This document shows, piece by piece, positions 44,542 through 52,100 of a DNA stretch of 64,000 nucleotides (position 1 is the stretch's first letter; each line of letters opens with the position of its first letter). The stretch comes from Bradyrhizobium sp. CSA112 (lineage in GTDB: Bacteria > Pseudomonadota > Alphaproteobacteria > Rhizobiales > Xanthobacteraceae): NCBI RefSeq assembly GCF_029051645.1, contig NZ_JAACFS010000007.1, forward strand, positions 1 to 64,000, written 5' to 3'. The notes under the pieces were generated by a model that worked only from the letters and a program-made list of their open reading frames with translations, made no database searches and had not been told where the DNA came from. A program made the translations under genes and the position numbers.

Positions 44542-46191
44542 CTAAACTTGCTCACTCCTCGGGTTATTACTGCCCGTGGCCTTTACCGGACGAGCACAAG
44601 CAGACGACTCCGTGGCCCTCACCGGATGCATACCGTCCAACTCGGCAATGCGGCGGTCAATCTCACCGATCACGCGCTTCGAGAACGGCCCGAGGTGCAG
44701 GTACAGCGCCATCAGCATCACGATGTAACGCAACGCACCTGGATTGGTCTTAGCGATCTCGACGAAGGTCTTCCAGAACGGCTCGCGAACCTCCGGTAGG
44801 ATCCGCATGATCTTGTGTACGCTGTCGATGCCGCCAAGCCTCTTGCGCATGTCGCCATCTGGCAGGTCGCGGCGACGGTCGGAGCGGTCAAGCATGACGG
44901 CGAGCCGTGACAGCCGTCCCGCGTATGCCGTCGGGCAGAAAACGTGCCCGAGCACGGCCTTGTAATCCACAAGGATGTCACGAAGCGGACGCTTGGTGTC
45001 GAAATTGCATCCGAGCGTGCATTGGTCGCCCGCCTGCTCGACCTTCATGAGGTCATGGCCGTTGTGCAGGCGGCCTTCCTTGGCTAGCCGCCGCGTCAGC
45101 TGTGTGCCAGGCAGCGCATAGAGTAGTCCAATCATGCAGACTGGAATGTTCGTCTCCTCGATGAAGTCGATCATCGCCTGTCCCATCGAAACTTTCTCGG
45201 TATCGAACCCGACGATGAAGCCGGCGGTGATGAACATGCCGTAGCCGTAAATCTTATGGACGCACTCCGCGATGTTGCGCCTGGTGTTCTGCTTCTTCTT
45301 CATCTGCACGAGCGCCTCTGGATCCGGGCTCTCGATGCCGACGAAAATCGCGAAGAAATTTGTGTCCTTCATCGCCTGCAACAGATTATCGTCGTCCGCG
45401 ATATTGATCGAGGCTTCGGTCGAGAACTCGAACGGATAGTCGCGCTCTTCCAGCCAGGCTTTGAGCTGCGGCAGTAGCGTGCGAAGGTTTTTCTTGTTGC
45501 CGATGAAATTGTCGTCGACGAAATCGACATGCCCGCGATAACCGTGATCGTAGAGCGCTTGCAGCTCGGCGAGAATCTGATCGTTGGTCTTGGTGCGCGG
45601 CACGCGACCATACAGCTCGATAATATCGCAGAACTCGCAGGTGAATGGGCAGCCACGCGAATATTGCACGCCGATGAAGAGATAGTGATCGAACTTGATC
45701 AGATCGTAGCGGGGCATCGGGCTTAGCGTGACGTCGATCTTGAATTTCTCGGCGATGAACACGCCCTTGCGCTCGCCGCTTTCCCAGGCGGCGATGAAGT
45801 GCTGGATGACTTGCTCGGCCTCGCCGATCACCTGGAAGTCCGCGTCCGCGTAAAGATGCGGGCTGGAGGACACGTCAGGTCCACCGACGCATACCGGCTT
45901 GCCGTGCAGGTGGGCGAGATCGATCAGGTAGATGAAATCAGGCTGCTGGTTGAGCATGCCGCCGATCATCACGAGATCGGCCCAGTCGAGGTCCGCGTCC
46001 GTCAAAGGCTCGGTGTTACGGTTGACGAGACGGATGTCCCAATGCTTCGGCAGCATGGCGGCGACGGTGATCAGGCCGAGTGGCGCGGCCGGATACTTCG
46101 CGCCGACCAGTTCGCAGGCTTCCGTATAGTTCCAGAACGAGTTCGGGACGAACTTCGGATAGATCATTAGGACACGGCAGAGAATCGTCAT
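44542..46191 (-). CDS. B12-binding radical SAM protein, HpnP-like (DUF4070)
   Basis: 549 residues from ATG 46191 with a GGGGAGG site. N-terminal cobalamin-binding-like domain (about 8-140: YPAAPLGLITVAAMLP, VCVGGPDVSSSPH), radical SAM core with CPFTCEFC and the EFSTEASI strand, and a C-terminal DUF4070 region (ALYLHLGPFSKRVIGEIDRRI). The layout matches HpnP hopanoid C-2 methylases and their close relatives. No other hopanoid genes are nearby, so assignment to hopanoid methylation is only likely. Confidence 0.85.
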   Translation of the reverse strand: MTILCRVLMIYPKFVPNSFWNYTEACELVGAKYPAAPLGLITVAAMLPKHWDIRLVNRNTEPLTDADLDWADLVMIGGMLNQQPDFIYLIDLAHLHGKPVCVGGPDVSSSPHLYADADFQVIGEAEQVIQHFIAAWESGERKGVFIAEKFKIDVTLSPMPRYDLIKFDHYLFIGVQYSRGCPFTCEFCDIIELYGRVPRTKTNDQILAELQALYDHGYRGHVDFVDDNFIGNKKNLRTLLPQLKAWLEERDYPFEFSTEASINIADDDNLLQAMKDTNFFAIFVGIESPDPEALVQMKKKQNTRRNIAECVHKIYGYGMFITAGFIVGFDTEKVSMGQAMIDFIEETNIPVCMIGLLYALPGTQLTRRLAKEGRLHNGHDLMKVEQAGDQCTLGCNFDTKRPLRDILVDYKAVLGHVFCPTAYAGRLSRLAVMLDRSDRRRDLPDGDMRKRLGGIDSVHKIMRILPEVREPFWKTFVEIAKTNPGALRYIVMLMALYLHLGPFSKRVIGEIDRRIAELDGMHPVRATESSACARPVKATGSNNPRSEQV

Positions 46192-46321
46192 GTGCCTCCC
46201 CGTAGGTTTGGGGGAGGGTGTCACGCAGTTTGTCGGGACTCAAGGGGTCGATTCCAGCAAAGAAGGTGAGGCCGATTGCCACAAACTCGACGGGCGACCC
46301 AGGTTGCAAATCGCAGACTTT

Positions 46322-46440
46322 ATCAACATCGGTCAATCGCGTCGTCTTGGTCACGGATCAATCACTTCCGGTCTACCCCAATAAACAGACATTCTCAGCG
46401 TCTGTCGGCCTGCCTCAAACGTGCCAGGAGCGGAAATTGT
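46322..46440 (+). repeat. R1 dispersed repeat
   Basis: Contains CGGTCAATCGCGTCGTC, CACTTCCGGTCTACCCCAAT, CAGACATTCTCAG and CAAACGTGCCAGGAGCGG. Confidence 0.75.
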
Positions 46441-46594
46441 ACTCATTCGCGAACAGGCTATGTCGCTGTCGCAGAAATAGTCTTGTGCGACGTAACGGGA
46501 ATGGCTTTGTTAAACCATCCTCTCATCTTCTGACATTTGGGCAACTGATGTAAGCTCACGCGCGATGCCAGTCGCTCGCATCTGGGAGCGCAAG

Positions 46595-46780
46595 ATGAAA
46601 CTTCCCCGTAGACAATTTCTGTATCTGATCACGGGCACTGCCGTGCTTCCGACCATCTCGCGCATCGCGAGGGCGCAAGCTTATCCGTCGCGACCGATCC
46701 GGCTCGTTATTCCTTTTCCACCGGGTAATAGCAACGCGGGAGCCCCCTTTCTCAGGCGCGTGACATCGCGTAGTGTGTGA
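46595..46780 (+). pseudogene. Tripartite tricarboxylate transporter (Bug) receptor, N-terminal remnant
   Basis: From ATG 46595: MKLPRRQFLYLITG with a Tat-like RR motif and signal peptide, then YPSRPIRLVIPFPPGN, the start of a mature Bug solute receptor. Similarity ends there; the remaining residues are unrelated and the frame stops after 61 codons. The gene is a truncated remnant. Confidence 0.75.
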
Positions 46781-46971
46781 TGAGCTGCCCTTTAAGACGG
46801 GACGAGCCGACGTCGCCGCTTGATGGAATGGGCAGCGATCAGGCCGTCGGCGGGCATCGCAGTCTGAAAGCAGCGCCTACCTTTGTGGCGCTCTCGCAAC
46901 TTCAACATAGAGCAAGTTGGCCTGCCGCGCGAGCGGCAAGCAATGGGCTTGTGTAATCCATGGAGGACGAC

Positions 46972-47265
46972 ATGCCGACATTCATATTAACGATCAACTG
47001 GACCGACCAGGGAATTCGCGCGGTCAGTGACGCTCCCAAGCGCAGCGAAGCGGCGAAAGAACTCGCCAAGAAAGTCGGGGTCGATATCAAGCAAGTCTAT
47101 CTCACCTCTGGCGAGCATGACATCCTTGTCATCGCCGAAGCACCTCTCGGGGACCATGTCACCAAATTCGCGCTTGCGCTCGGTTCGCTGGGAAACGTGC
47201 GCACCTGCACCTCCCGAGCTTGGACCGAGGCCGAATGGACTAAGCTGATATCCGAGCTTCCGTAG
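46972..47265 (+). CDS. GYD-domain protein
   Basis: 97 residues from ATG 46972 with GGAGG upstream. The sequence MPTFILTINWTDQG, VYLTSGEHDILVIAEAP and VRTCTSRAWTEAE follows the GYD domain pattern (a ferredoxin-like alpha/beta fold), with SGEHD in place of GxYD. Cytoplasmic; function unknown. Confidence 0.85.
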   Translation: MPTFILTINWTDQGIRAVSDAPKRSEAAKELAKKVGVDIKQVYLTSGEHDILVIAEAPLGDHVTKFALALGSLGNVRTCTSRAWTEAEWTKLISELP

Positions 47266-47474
47266 CGGCTTCGGATTTCCGACGGGCCGCCTTTGCGCGG
47301 TCTACGTGGTAGGCGGTGCCTGGGATTTCGACGCTCGGCGATCGGTCGTCAATGAGGCACTGTCGCCGAGCGCCTGCAACCGGATGCACTGTCACTGTAT
47401 AATTCCTTCTGTCGGCGGTTCGAAGGGCGTGTGTGTTCGATCGCTGGTCGCCCTGCATCCGTTCGATGTCGTAT

Positions 47475-47585
47475 ATGGGTCAATCGCGTCATCTTGGTCG
47501 TCGGCCGACTACTTCCGGTCTTCCCCGAACTGCGGACATCACGCATCGGGACCACCACTTCCGAAAAGTGCCAGGAGCTGCCGTG
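47475..47585 (+). repeat. R1 dispersed repeat
   Basis: Contains GGGTCAATCGCGTCATC, CGACTACTTCCGGTCTTCCC, CTGCGGACATCAC and CACTTCCGAAAAGTGCC. The left part closely resembles 12300-12430, the right part 1580-1660. Confidence 0.8.
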
Positions 47586-47865
47586 AGGCGCGAAAAAGAT
47601 CAGTCTCAACCTGCGCTCTGCAAGGCCCGATTGATGGGCTCTGCGCTTGCGGCCGAGGCGTACGGAAACCATCCGCAAACTCCTCGGCGGAAAGTCCGGG
47701 GTAATCGCGCCTCAGCTCGTCGACTGCCTTAGCCGCGGACCCGTGGTCACCGTCCCCAGCAAACGGACTACCTCGCTGACAGGTCACGCGATCTCTTCGG
47801 CTTGTGCTCCACCGGCAATCTCAGGATAGTGGACGCCTTGCGACACAAGCCAGGCAACGTTGTGC

Positions 47866-49044
47866 ATGACTAGGCGGCCCGCCCGCATTCTCCCAGTCAT
47901 CGTGTTGACCCAGCTTGCCGGGATCTCCCTCTGGTTTGCCGGCAACGCGGTGCTTCCCGACTTGCAGAACCGCTTGGGGCTGCCGGACCAGGCCTTGGGC
48001 CACATCACCGCTGCCGTTCAGCTTGGCTTCATCGCAGGTACGCTTGCGTTTGCTGCTCTGGCCGTTTCCGACAGATACTCGCCGCGCGCGACCTTCCTTG
48101 CCTGCTCCCTCCTTGGCGCGTCGTGCAATGCGGGCCTCTATTTGTGGAGTGGGGAGATCCCCCTGCTGTTGACCCGATTCGCGACTGGGTTTTTCCTCGC
48201 TGGCATATACCCGATCGGCATGAAGATCGCTTCCGGATGGTATCGGAGCGATCTCGGAAAGGCTTTGGGCTTTCTGGTCGGCGCGGGCGTGCTCGGCACG
48301 GCCCTCCCGCACCTCATCAAGGGGCTCGGGCAGACTTTGCCTTGGGAGATAGTCATCTTGAGCGTTTCACTCATTGCCGCCCTTGGTGGCGTGATCATGT
48401 ACGTATTTGTGCCGGACGGACCGTTCCTGGTTGCCGGATCCCGTTTCCATCCAAGTGCGATGCTCGCAGTTTTTCGATCTGCGCGGTTCCGCGCCTCAGC
48501 CTTCGGGTATTTCGGCCACATGTGGGAGTTGTATGCGTTCTGGGCGTTCCTACCGCCGGCGCTTGCTGCCTACGCCTCCCGCCCGGAACCAGTCGACCTC
48601 AACTTGTCCCTGCTGTCATTCGCCGTTATCGCCGCAGGGGCGATCGGCTGCGTCGGCGGCGGCTATTTGTCGGTTTCTCTGGGCAGCGCCCGCGTAGCGT
48701 TTGCACAACTCGCTGCGTCGGGACTTTGCTGTCTCGCATCACCCCTGTTGTTCAACGCAACGCCAGCGCTATTCATCGGGTTCCTGCTGTTCTGGGGAAT
48801 CGTCGTCGCTGGAGACTCGCCGCAATTCTCCGCGCTGAACGCGTCCTCCGCCCCACCCGAGCAAGTGGGGTCGGCCTTGACCATTGCCAACTGTATCGGA
48901 TTCGGGATCTCGATCGTTAGCATACAGCTTCTCAACCTCACAGCCAGCCTCGTTCCAACGCCGTATCTGTTCTTGATGCTGGTGCCTGGTCCCGTTGTTG
49001 GCATCCTGGCCCTGCGTCCGCTCCTCGCCAGAAACCTTGAGTAG
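47866..49044 (+). CDS. MFS transporter
   Basis: 392 residues from ATG 47866. Twelve hydrophobic segments are visible, with VSDRYSPRATF as the loop 2-3 motif and FATGFFLAGIYPIGMKIASGWY around helices 4-5. No substrate-specific motif is recognised. It lies alone between R1 repeats. Confidence 0.88.
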   Translation: MTRRPARILPVIVLTQLAGISLWFAGNAVLPDLQNRLGLPDQALGHITAAVQLGFIAGTLAFAALAVSDRYSPRATFLACSLLGASCNAGLYLWSGEIPLLLTRFATGFFLAGIYPIGMKIASGWYRSDLGKALGFLVGAGVLGTALPHLIKGLGQTLPWEIVILSVSLIAALGGVIMYVFVPDGPFLVAGSRFHPSAMLAVFRSARFRASAFGYFGHMWELYAFWAFLPPALAAYASRPEPVDLNLSLLSFAVIAAGAIGCVGGGYLSVSLGSARVAFAQLAASGLCCLASPLLFNATPALFIGFLLFWGIVVAGDSPQFSALNASSAPPEQVGSALTIANCIGFGISIVSIQLLNLTASLVPTPYLFLMLVPGPVVGILALRPLLARNLE

Positions 49045-49089
49045 GTTCACGCGCGACCACGGCAGCTCTGGGTCAAACTGAGAAGTCCT

Positions 49090-49165
49090 GAGGTGCAGCC
49101 GGCTTTGCTTTCAAGAACGGACATCGTCAGTCTGGTGGTCCGAAAAGTGCCAAGAAGAGAGGTGC
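49090..49165 (+). repeat. R1 dispersed repeat (right-hand part)
   Basis: Reads CAAGAACGGACATCGTCAG and GTGGTCCGAAAAGTGCCAAG. Confidence 0.65.
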
Positions 49166-49168
49166 GAT

Positions 49169-49825
49169 CTAGCCGCTCGTCGCAGCGCGATAGAAGGCTT
49201 CTACCTTCCCCAGGTTTTTTGAGTGAGTGCCCTCTTGATCGGTTCTTGTTTTCGAATCAACACCGGCAGGTCGCACCGACCGAATAGCTTCTTTGACATT
49301 GTCTGGTCCGAGGCCACCAGCAAGTATTACTGGGGTACGAACACTCTCCACTATCTTTCGACTGATGCTCCAGTCATGCGTCACGCCCTGCGCGCCGATT
49401 TGCAAATCACCTGCATGATGACTGTCAAGCAGGATCCAATCGACAACTCCATCATATGCTTGCGCCACACCTACCGCCTCAGGTCCCGTGACAGGTACGC
49501 TGCGCATGAATTTGATCTTCGGCAGGGACTTGCGCAGCGCCACGACAAGATCAGGCGTGAGCAATTCGCTTGATGCGCCAAGATGAACGATGGGCGGATC
49601 AAGCTCCCCTGCCATCCGCTCGATAAGAGCGACATCCGCCGAGAGGAACAGCGCGGAAAGTACGGACGGCGCCCGGATAATCTTCATAACGGCTGACGCC
49701 TTCTGAACCGGAAGTTCCCGAGGGAACGCACCATCGCCGACGAGCACGCCGACATGATCCACGCCGATTGCCGATATCGCCTCGGCTTCCGCAGGTGTCG
49801 CAACCTCGTAAATTTGCGTCAGCAT
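49169..49825 (-). CDS. Phosphoribosylanthranilate isomerase-like (TrpF-fold) protein
   Basis: 218 residues from ATG 49825. A (beta/alpha)8 pattern is seen in AIGVDHVGVLV, PPIVHLGA, IKFMRSVPVTG, DWILLDSHH and VILAGGLGPDNVKEAI, as in TrpF. The catalytic cysteine of TrpF (KICG at the first strand) is absent: the first strand reads LTQIYEVATPAEAEA. It is therefore probably not a standard tryptophan enzyme, and no trp genes adjoin. Confidence 0.7.
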   Translation of the reverse strand: MLTQIYEVATPAEAEAISAIGVDHVGVLVGDGAFPRELPVQKASAVMKIIRAPSVLSALFLSADVALIERMAGELDPPIVHLGASSELLTPDLVVALRKSLPKIKFMRSVPVTGPEAVGVAQAYDGVVDWILLDSHHAGDLQIGAQGVTHDWSISRKIVESVRTPVILAGGLGPDNVKEAIRSVRPAGVDSKTRTDQEGTHSKNLGKVEAFYRAATSG

Positions 49826-49892
49826 TGTCTTACACTCGCGCTGCTGCCAGCCACGCAGTTGAGTAGACAGGATGGGCTGGTCTTGGGTCAAT

Positions 49893-50012
49893 GTCCGCGT
49901 TGGGTCATTCACGTCGGTTTGGCCGCGCACCGACTACTTCCGCTCTATCCCTATAACCAGACATCGTTACTGTGCATCGGCGGGTCTCAAATGTGCCAAA
50001 AGCCGACATCGA
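49893..50012 (+). repeat. R1 dispersed repeat
   Basis: Contains GGGTCATTCACGTCGGTTTG, CGACTACTTCCGCTCTATCC, CCAGACATCGTTACTG and CAAATGTGCCAAAAGCC. Confidence 0.75.
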
Positions 50013-50029
50013 CGGCGTGGGGGCTGACG

Positions 50030-50293
50030 CTACGCGAACAGATCAGCACCGGCCGGTGTGAAACGCACATAAGTGCCGCTCTCATGCGTCGTCAGCCAGC
50101 CGCGCTCGATGGCGAGCGACATGCCCGCGCCGTATTCGGCCGGGCTGCCCTTGTCCTTGAACAAAAACGGGCCGTAGATCAGCTCGACGTGGAGGCGCCC
50201 GTCCTGCACCGGCGCGACGGTGCTGGCGATCTCAACGATGCGGCGCGCGGCCCTCTCGGGATCAGCGTAGGGTCGAGCTTCGGAGTATTTCAT
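50030..50293 (-). CDS. Conserved hypothetical protein
   Basis: 87 residues from ATG 50293. It reads MKYSEARPYADPERAARRIV, LHVELIYGPFLFKDKG and AIERGWLTTHESGTYVRFT; the last part has the look of a small winged-helix. It lies 14 bp downstream of the regulator/coiled-coil fusion gene on the same strand and may be co-transcribed. Confidence 0.65.
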   Translation of the reverse strand: MKYSEARPYADPERAARRIVEIASTVAPVQDGRLHVELIYGPFLFKDKGSPAEYGAGMSLAIERGWLTTHESGTYVRFTPAGADLFA

Positions 50294-50307
50294 CAACGTT
50301 CTTTCGA

Positions 50308-51096
50308 TCAGCTACGGGCACGACGCAATGCCTTTTCTAGCTCGCTCTTCTGCTTGTGCCAGCGTGCATCTTCGGCCTGTGCCCGTGCTTCGATGTCCGC
50401 GCGCTCGGTCTCGATGACATCAACCCTACGGGTATGCTCCCGCTCGGCCTTATCAAGCGCGGCCTGAACTTTCTCAATGGCCCGCTCGCGACGCTGGTGG
50501 GCATTTTCCCTCGCCGCCTCTTCCTTTCGGCTCTCGGCGTCGCGCCTCCATTTCTCATAGGCAAGTGCCGCCTTGCGAGCTACCTCCTGGTCGATCTCGC
50601 GAGGTGACCGTTCCTTTCGCTCCCTCGCTGGCGATCCGGTCAGAACGTCCGCGAAGTATTCCTGCTCGGGATCGCCGCTCAGGTTGGTGAAGGGGAGAAC
50701 GGCGACCGAAGGTTTATCCGGAAGCGGCAGAGTGGCCTTCGGTGGTTCTATAGGGCTATCGTATCCTGCTACGCCCGAGGGCTCTTGCGCTGCCCGCACT
50801 TGTCCAATGAAACGGAAGCCTCTGCGCGGCAGGGTCTTGATGAGGCGCTGTTCGCCACCCGAATCGCCAATCGCGTTCCGGGCGACATTCAGGCGGGTCG
50901 TCAGCGCTGCATCGGACACGCTGCGCCCGTTCCAAACAGCGCTGATCAGATCGTCTTTACTGACGACGTGCTCCCTGTGCCGGATCAAATAGTCGAGGAG
51001 ATCGAAGACCTGCGGCGTCACGGGTACAGGGCTCGTCCCGCGATGTAGCTCGCGACGGTCAGTGTCGAATGCGTACTCCTCGAAGAAATAGCGCAA
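50308..51096 (-). CDS. In-frame fusion: winged-helix regulator joined to TolA-like coiled coil
   Basis: 262 residues from TTG 51096, the start matching the paralogue at 52101. Residues 1-100 are an OmpR/CadC-type winged helix (LRYFFEEYAFDTDRREL, SVSDAALTTRLNVARNAIG, LIKTLPRRGFRFIG). Then KPSVAVLPFTNLSGDPEQEY begins the usual effector region, but at about residue 150 it changes to LTGSPARERKERS and a charged coiled coil (KVQAALDKAEREHTRR...ALRRARS) closely related to the TolA-like protein at 16463-17074. The intact paralogue has about 370 further residues with TPR-like repeats here. The joint keeps frame and looks recombinational. Confidence 0.75.
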   Translation of the reverse strand: MRYFFEEYAFDTDRRELHRGTSPVPVTPQVFDLLDYLIRHREHVVSKDDLISAVWNGRSVSDAALTTRLNVARNAIGDSGGEQRLIKTLPRRGFRFIGQVRAAQEPSGVAGYDSPIEPPKATLPLPDKPSVAVLPFTNLSGDPEQEYFADVLTGSPARERKERSPREIDQEVARKAALAYEKWRRDAESRKEEAARENAHQRRERAIEKVQAALDKAEREHTRRVDVIETERADIEARAQAEDARWHKQKSELEKALRRARS

Positions 51097-51150
51097 CTGA
51101 CGATCCTCAGGCGGCCTTCGATCTTCGGGCTGCAGCGCCGCTCCGGCGCA

Positions 51151-51183
51151 AAGAATAAGCCGCCGGTAAGGAAAATGTAAGCC
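51151..51183. promoter_or_regulatory. Shared element in regulator/DUF1127 divergent promoter (copy 1)
   Basis: Reads AAGAATAAGC, CCGGTAAGGAAAATGTAAGC. The reverse complement of 52006-52040 has the same blocks. Each lies midway in a gap of about 158 bp between a winged-helix regulator and a divergent DUF1127 gene, suggesting a conserved promoter/operator. Confidence 0.55.
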
Positions 51184-51254
51184 GGATGTCAAGCGGACTG
51201 GCGCATCCCGAGGCAAGTTCATCTCGTGAAAAAGTCCAGACAGGACACACCGCA

Positions 51255-51515
51255 ATGAGCACGGTCCGCGAGATTACCAAGTTGCAGCACCCAGCAACTA
51301 CTAACCGTCAGGTCTATAGTCCTCTCGAAGCATATTGGAAGGCTTTTCAAGAGTGGCGCAAACGCCGGAGGCTGCAAACCGAATTGTGCCGCCTGACGGA
51401 CAGCGAGCTTATGGACATCGGTATAACGCGCAGTGAGATCGATTACGTCACCTCTAACCACCCGATAGCACGAGATCCCGTCCGTTGGATGTCTGATATT
51501 GGCACCCTAAGATGA
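51255..51515 (+). CDS. DUF1127 protein
   Basis: 86 residues from ATG 51255. The C-terminal core WRKRRRLQTELCRLTDSELM, DIGITRSEIDYV is the DUF1127 motif. Small DUF1127 proteins in Alphaproteobacteria have been tied to RNA turnover and phosphate/carbon responses. It is divergent from the regulator at 51096; the distance to it equals that in the inverted copy. Confidence 0.85.
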   Translation: MSTVREITKLQHPATTNRQVYSPLEAYWKAFQEWRKRRRLQTELCRLTDSELMDIGITRSEIDYVTSNHPIARDPVRWMSDIGTLR

Positions 51516-51519
51516 CCGC

Positions 51520-51625
51520 CACTGGCCCGTGTGCGACGTGGCGGACGGGCTGCCAAACAGTCCGCTTGCCTGGGTAGACCGGAAGCGGCAAGCTTACCGT
51601 CCAAACGGTGCTCTTGACCCATACC
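51520..51625 (-). repeat. R1 dispersed repeat (inverted)
   Basis: The reverse complement reads ATGGGTCAAGAGCACCGT, CGCTTCCGGTCTACCCAGG and AAGCGGACTG. It sits between the two convergent DUF1127 genes at the centre of the inverted duplication. Confidence 0.6.
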
Positions 51626-51694
51626 GGAAGTCGAGCTCCGCTCGGATGGGAGCACCTGGTCATCTCCAATTCCCGCCGCCCGGTCGGCGCCGGA

Positions 51695-51943
51695 TTAGAC
51701 AATTGTCCCGCTCCGGATACCTCGCGGGTCGATACCTCGGTTCGAGGCGACATAATCGACCTCACCGCGCGAGATGCCGATGTCTTGGAGCTCCCTGTCA
51801 CTCAAGTCGAGAAGGCCAGTTTGTATACGGTGGCGATGACGTCGCTCTTGGTATGCATCCCAGCATATCCAGAAGAAGCTAGAGACGTATCGCGTCGATC
51901 TAAATGTTCGCTCCAGCCAAATTATGTCGTTGATCGTGCTCAT
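51695..51943 (-). CDS. DUF1127 protein (inverted paralogue)
   Basis: 82 residues from ATG 51943. Core motif RHRHRIQTGLLDLSDRELQ, DIGISRGEVDYVAS. It is divergent from the full-length regulator at 52101 with a gap of about 157 bp, mirroring the pair at 51096/51255. Confidence 0.85.
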   Translation of the reverse strand: MSTINDIIWLERTFRSTRYVSSFFWICWDAYQERRHRHRIQTGLLDLSDRELQDIGISRGEVDYVASNRGIDPRGIRSGTIV

Positions 51944-52005
51944 TCGGGCCTCCCGAGGGTGCTGCACCATTCAAGGTGGCAGGAGATCGGCAGGCGTGCT
52001 TGATC

Positions 52006-52040
52006 AGCAGCTTACATTTTCCTCACCAGAAGCTTATTCT
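52006..52040. promoter_or_regulatory. Shared element in regulator/DUF1127 divergent promoter (copy 2)
   Basis: Reads GCTTACATTTTCCTCACCAG, AAGCTTATTCTTGG, the reverse complement of the element at 51151-51183 apart from a few changes. Confidence 0.55.
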
Positions 52041-52100
52041 TGGACTACCCGGCCGACGGCCGGGCCGTGAAATCGCCCCTCATCCAAGGGATCACGCGCC

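Noticed and set aside
47539..47787. Minus-strand frame with an AVDELRRDYPGLSAEEFADG segment
   Set aside because: Part of it is antisense to an R1 repeat and no family could be recognised.
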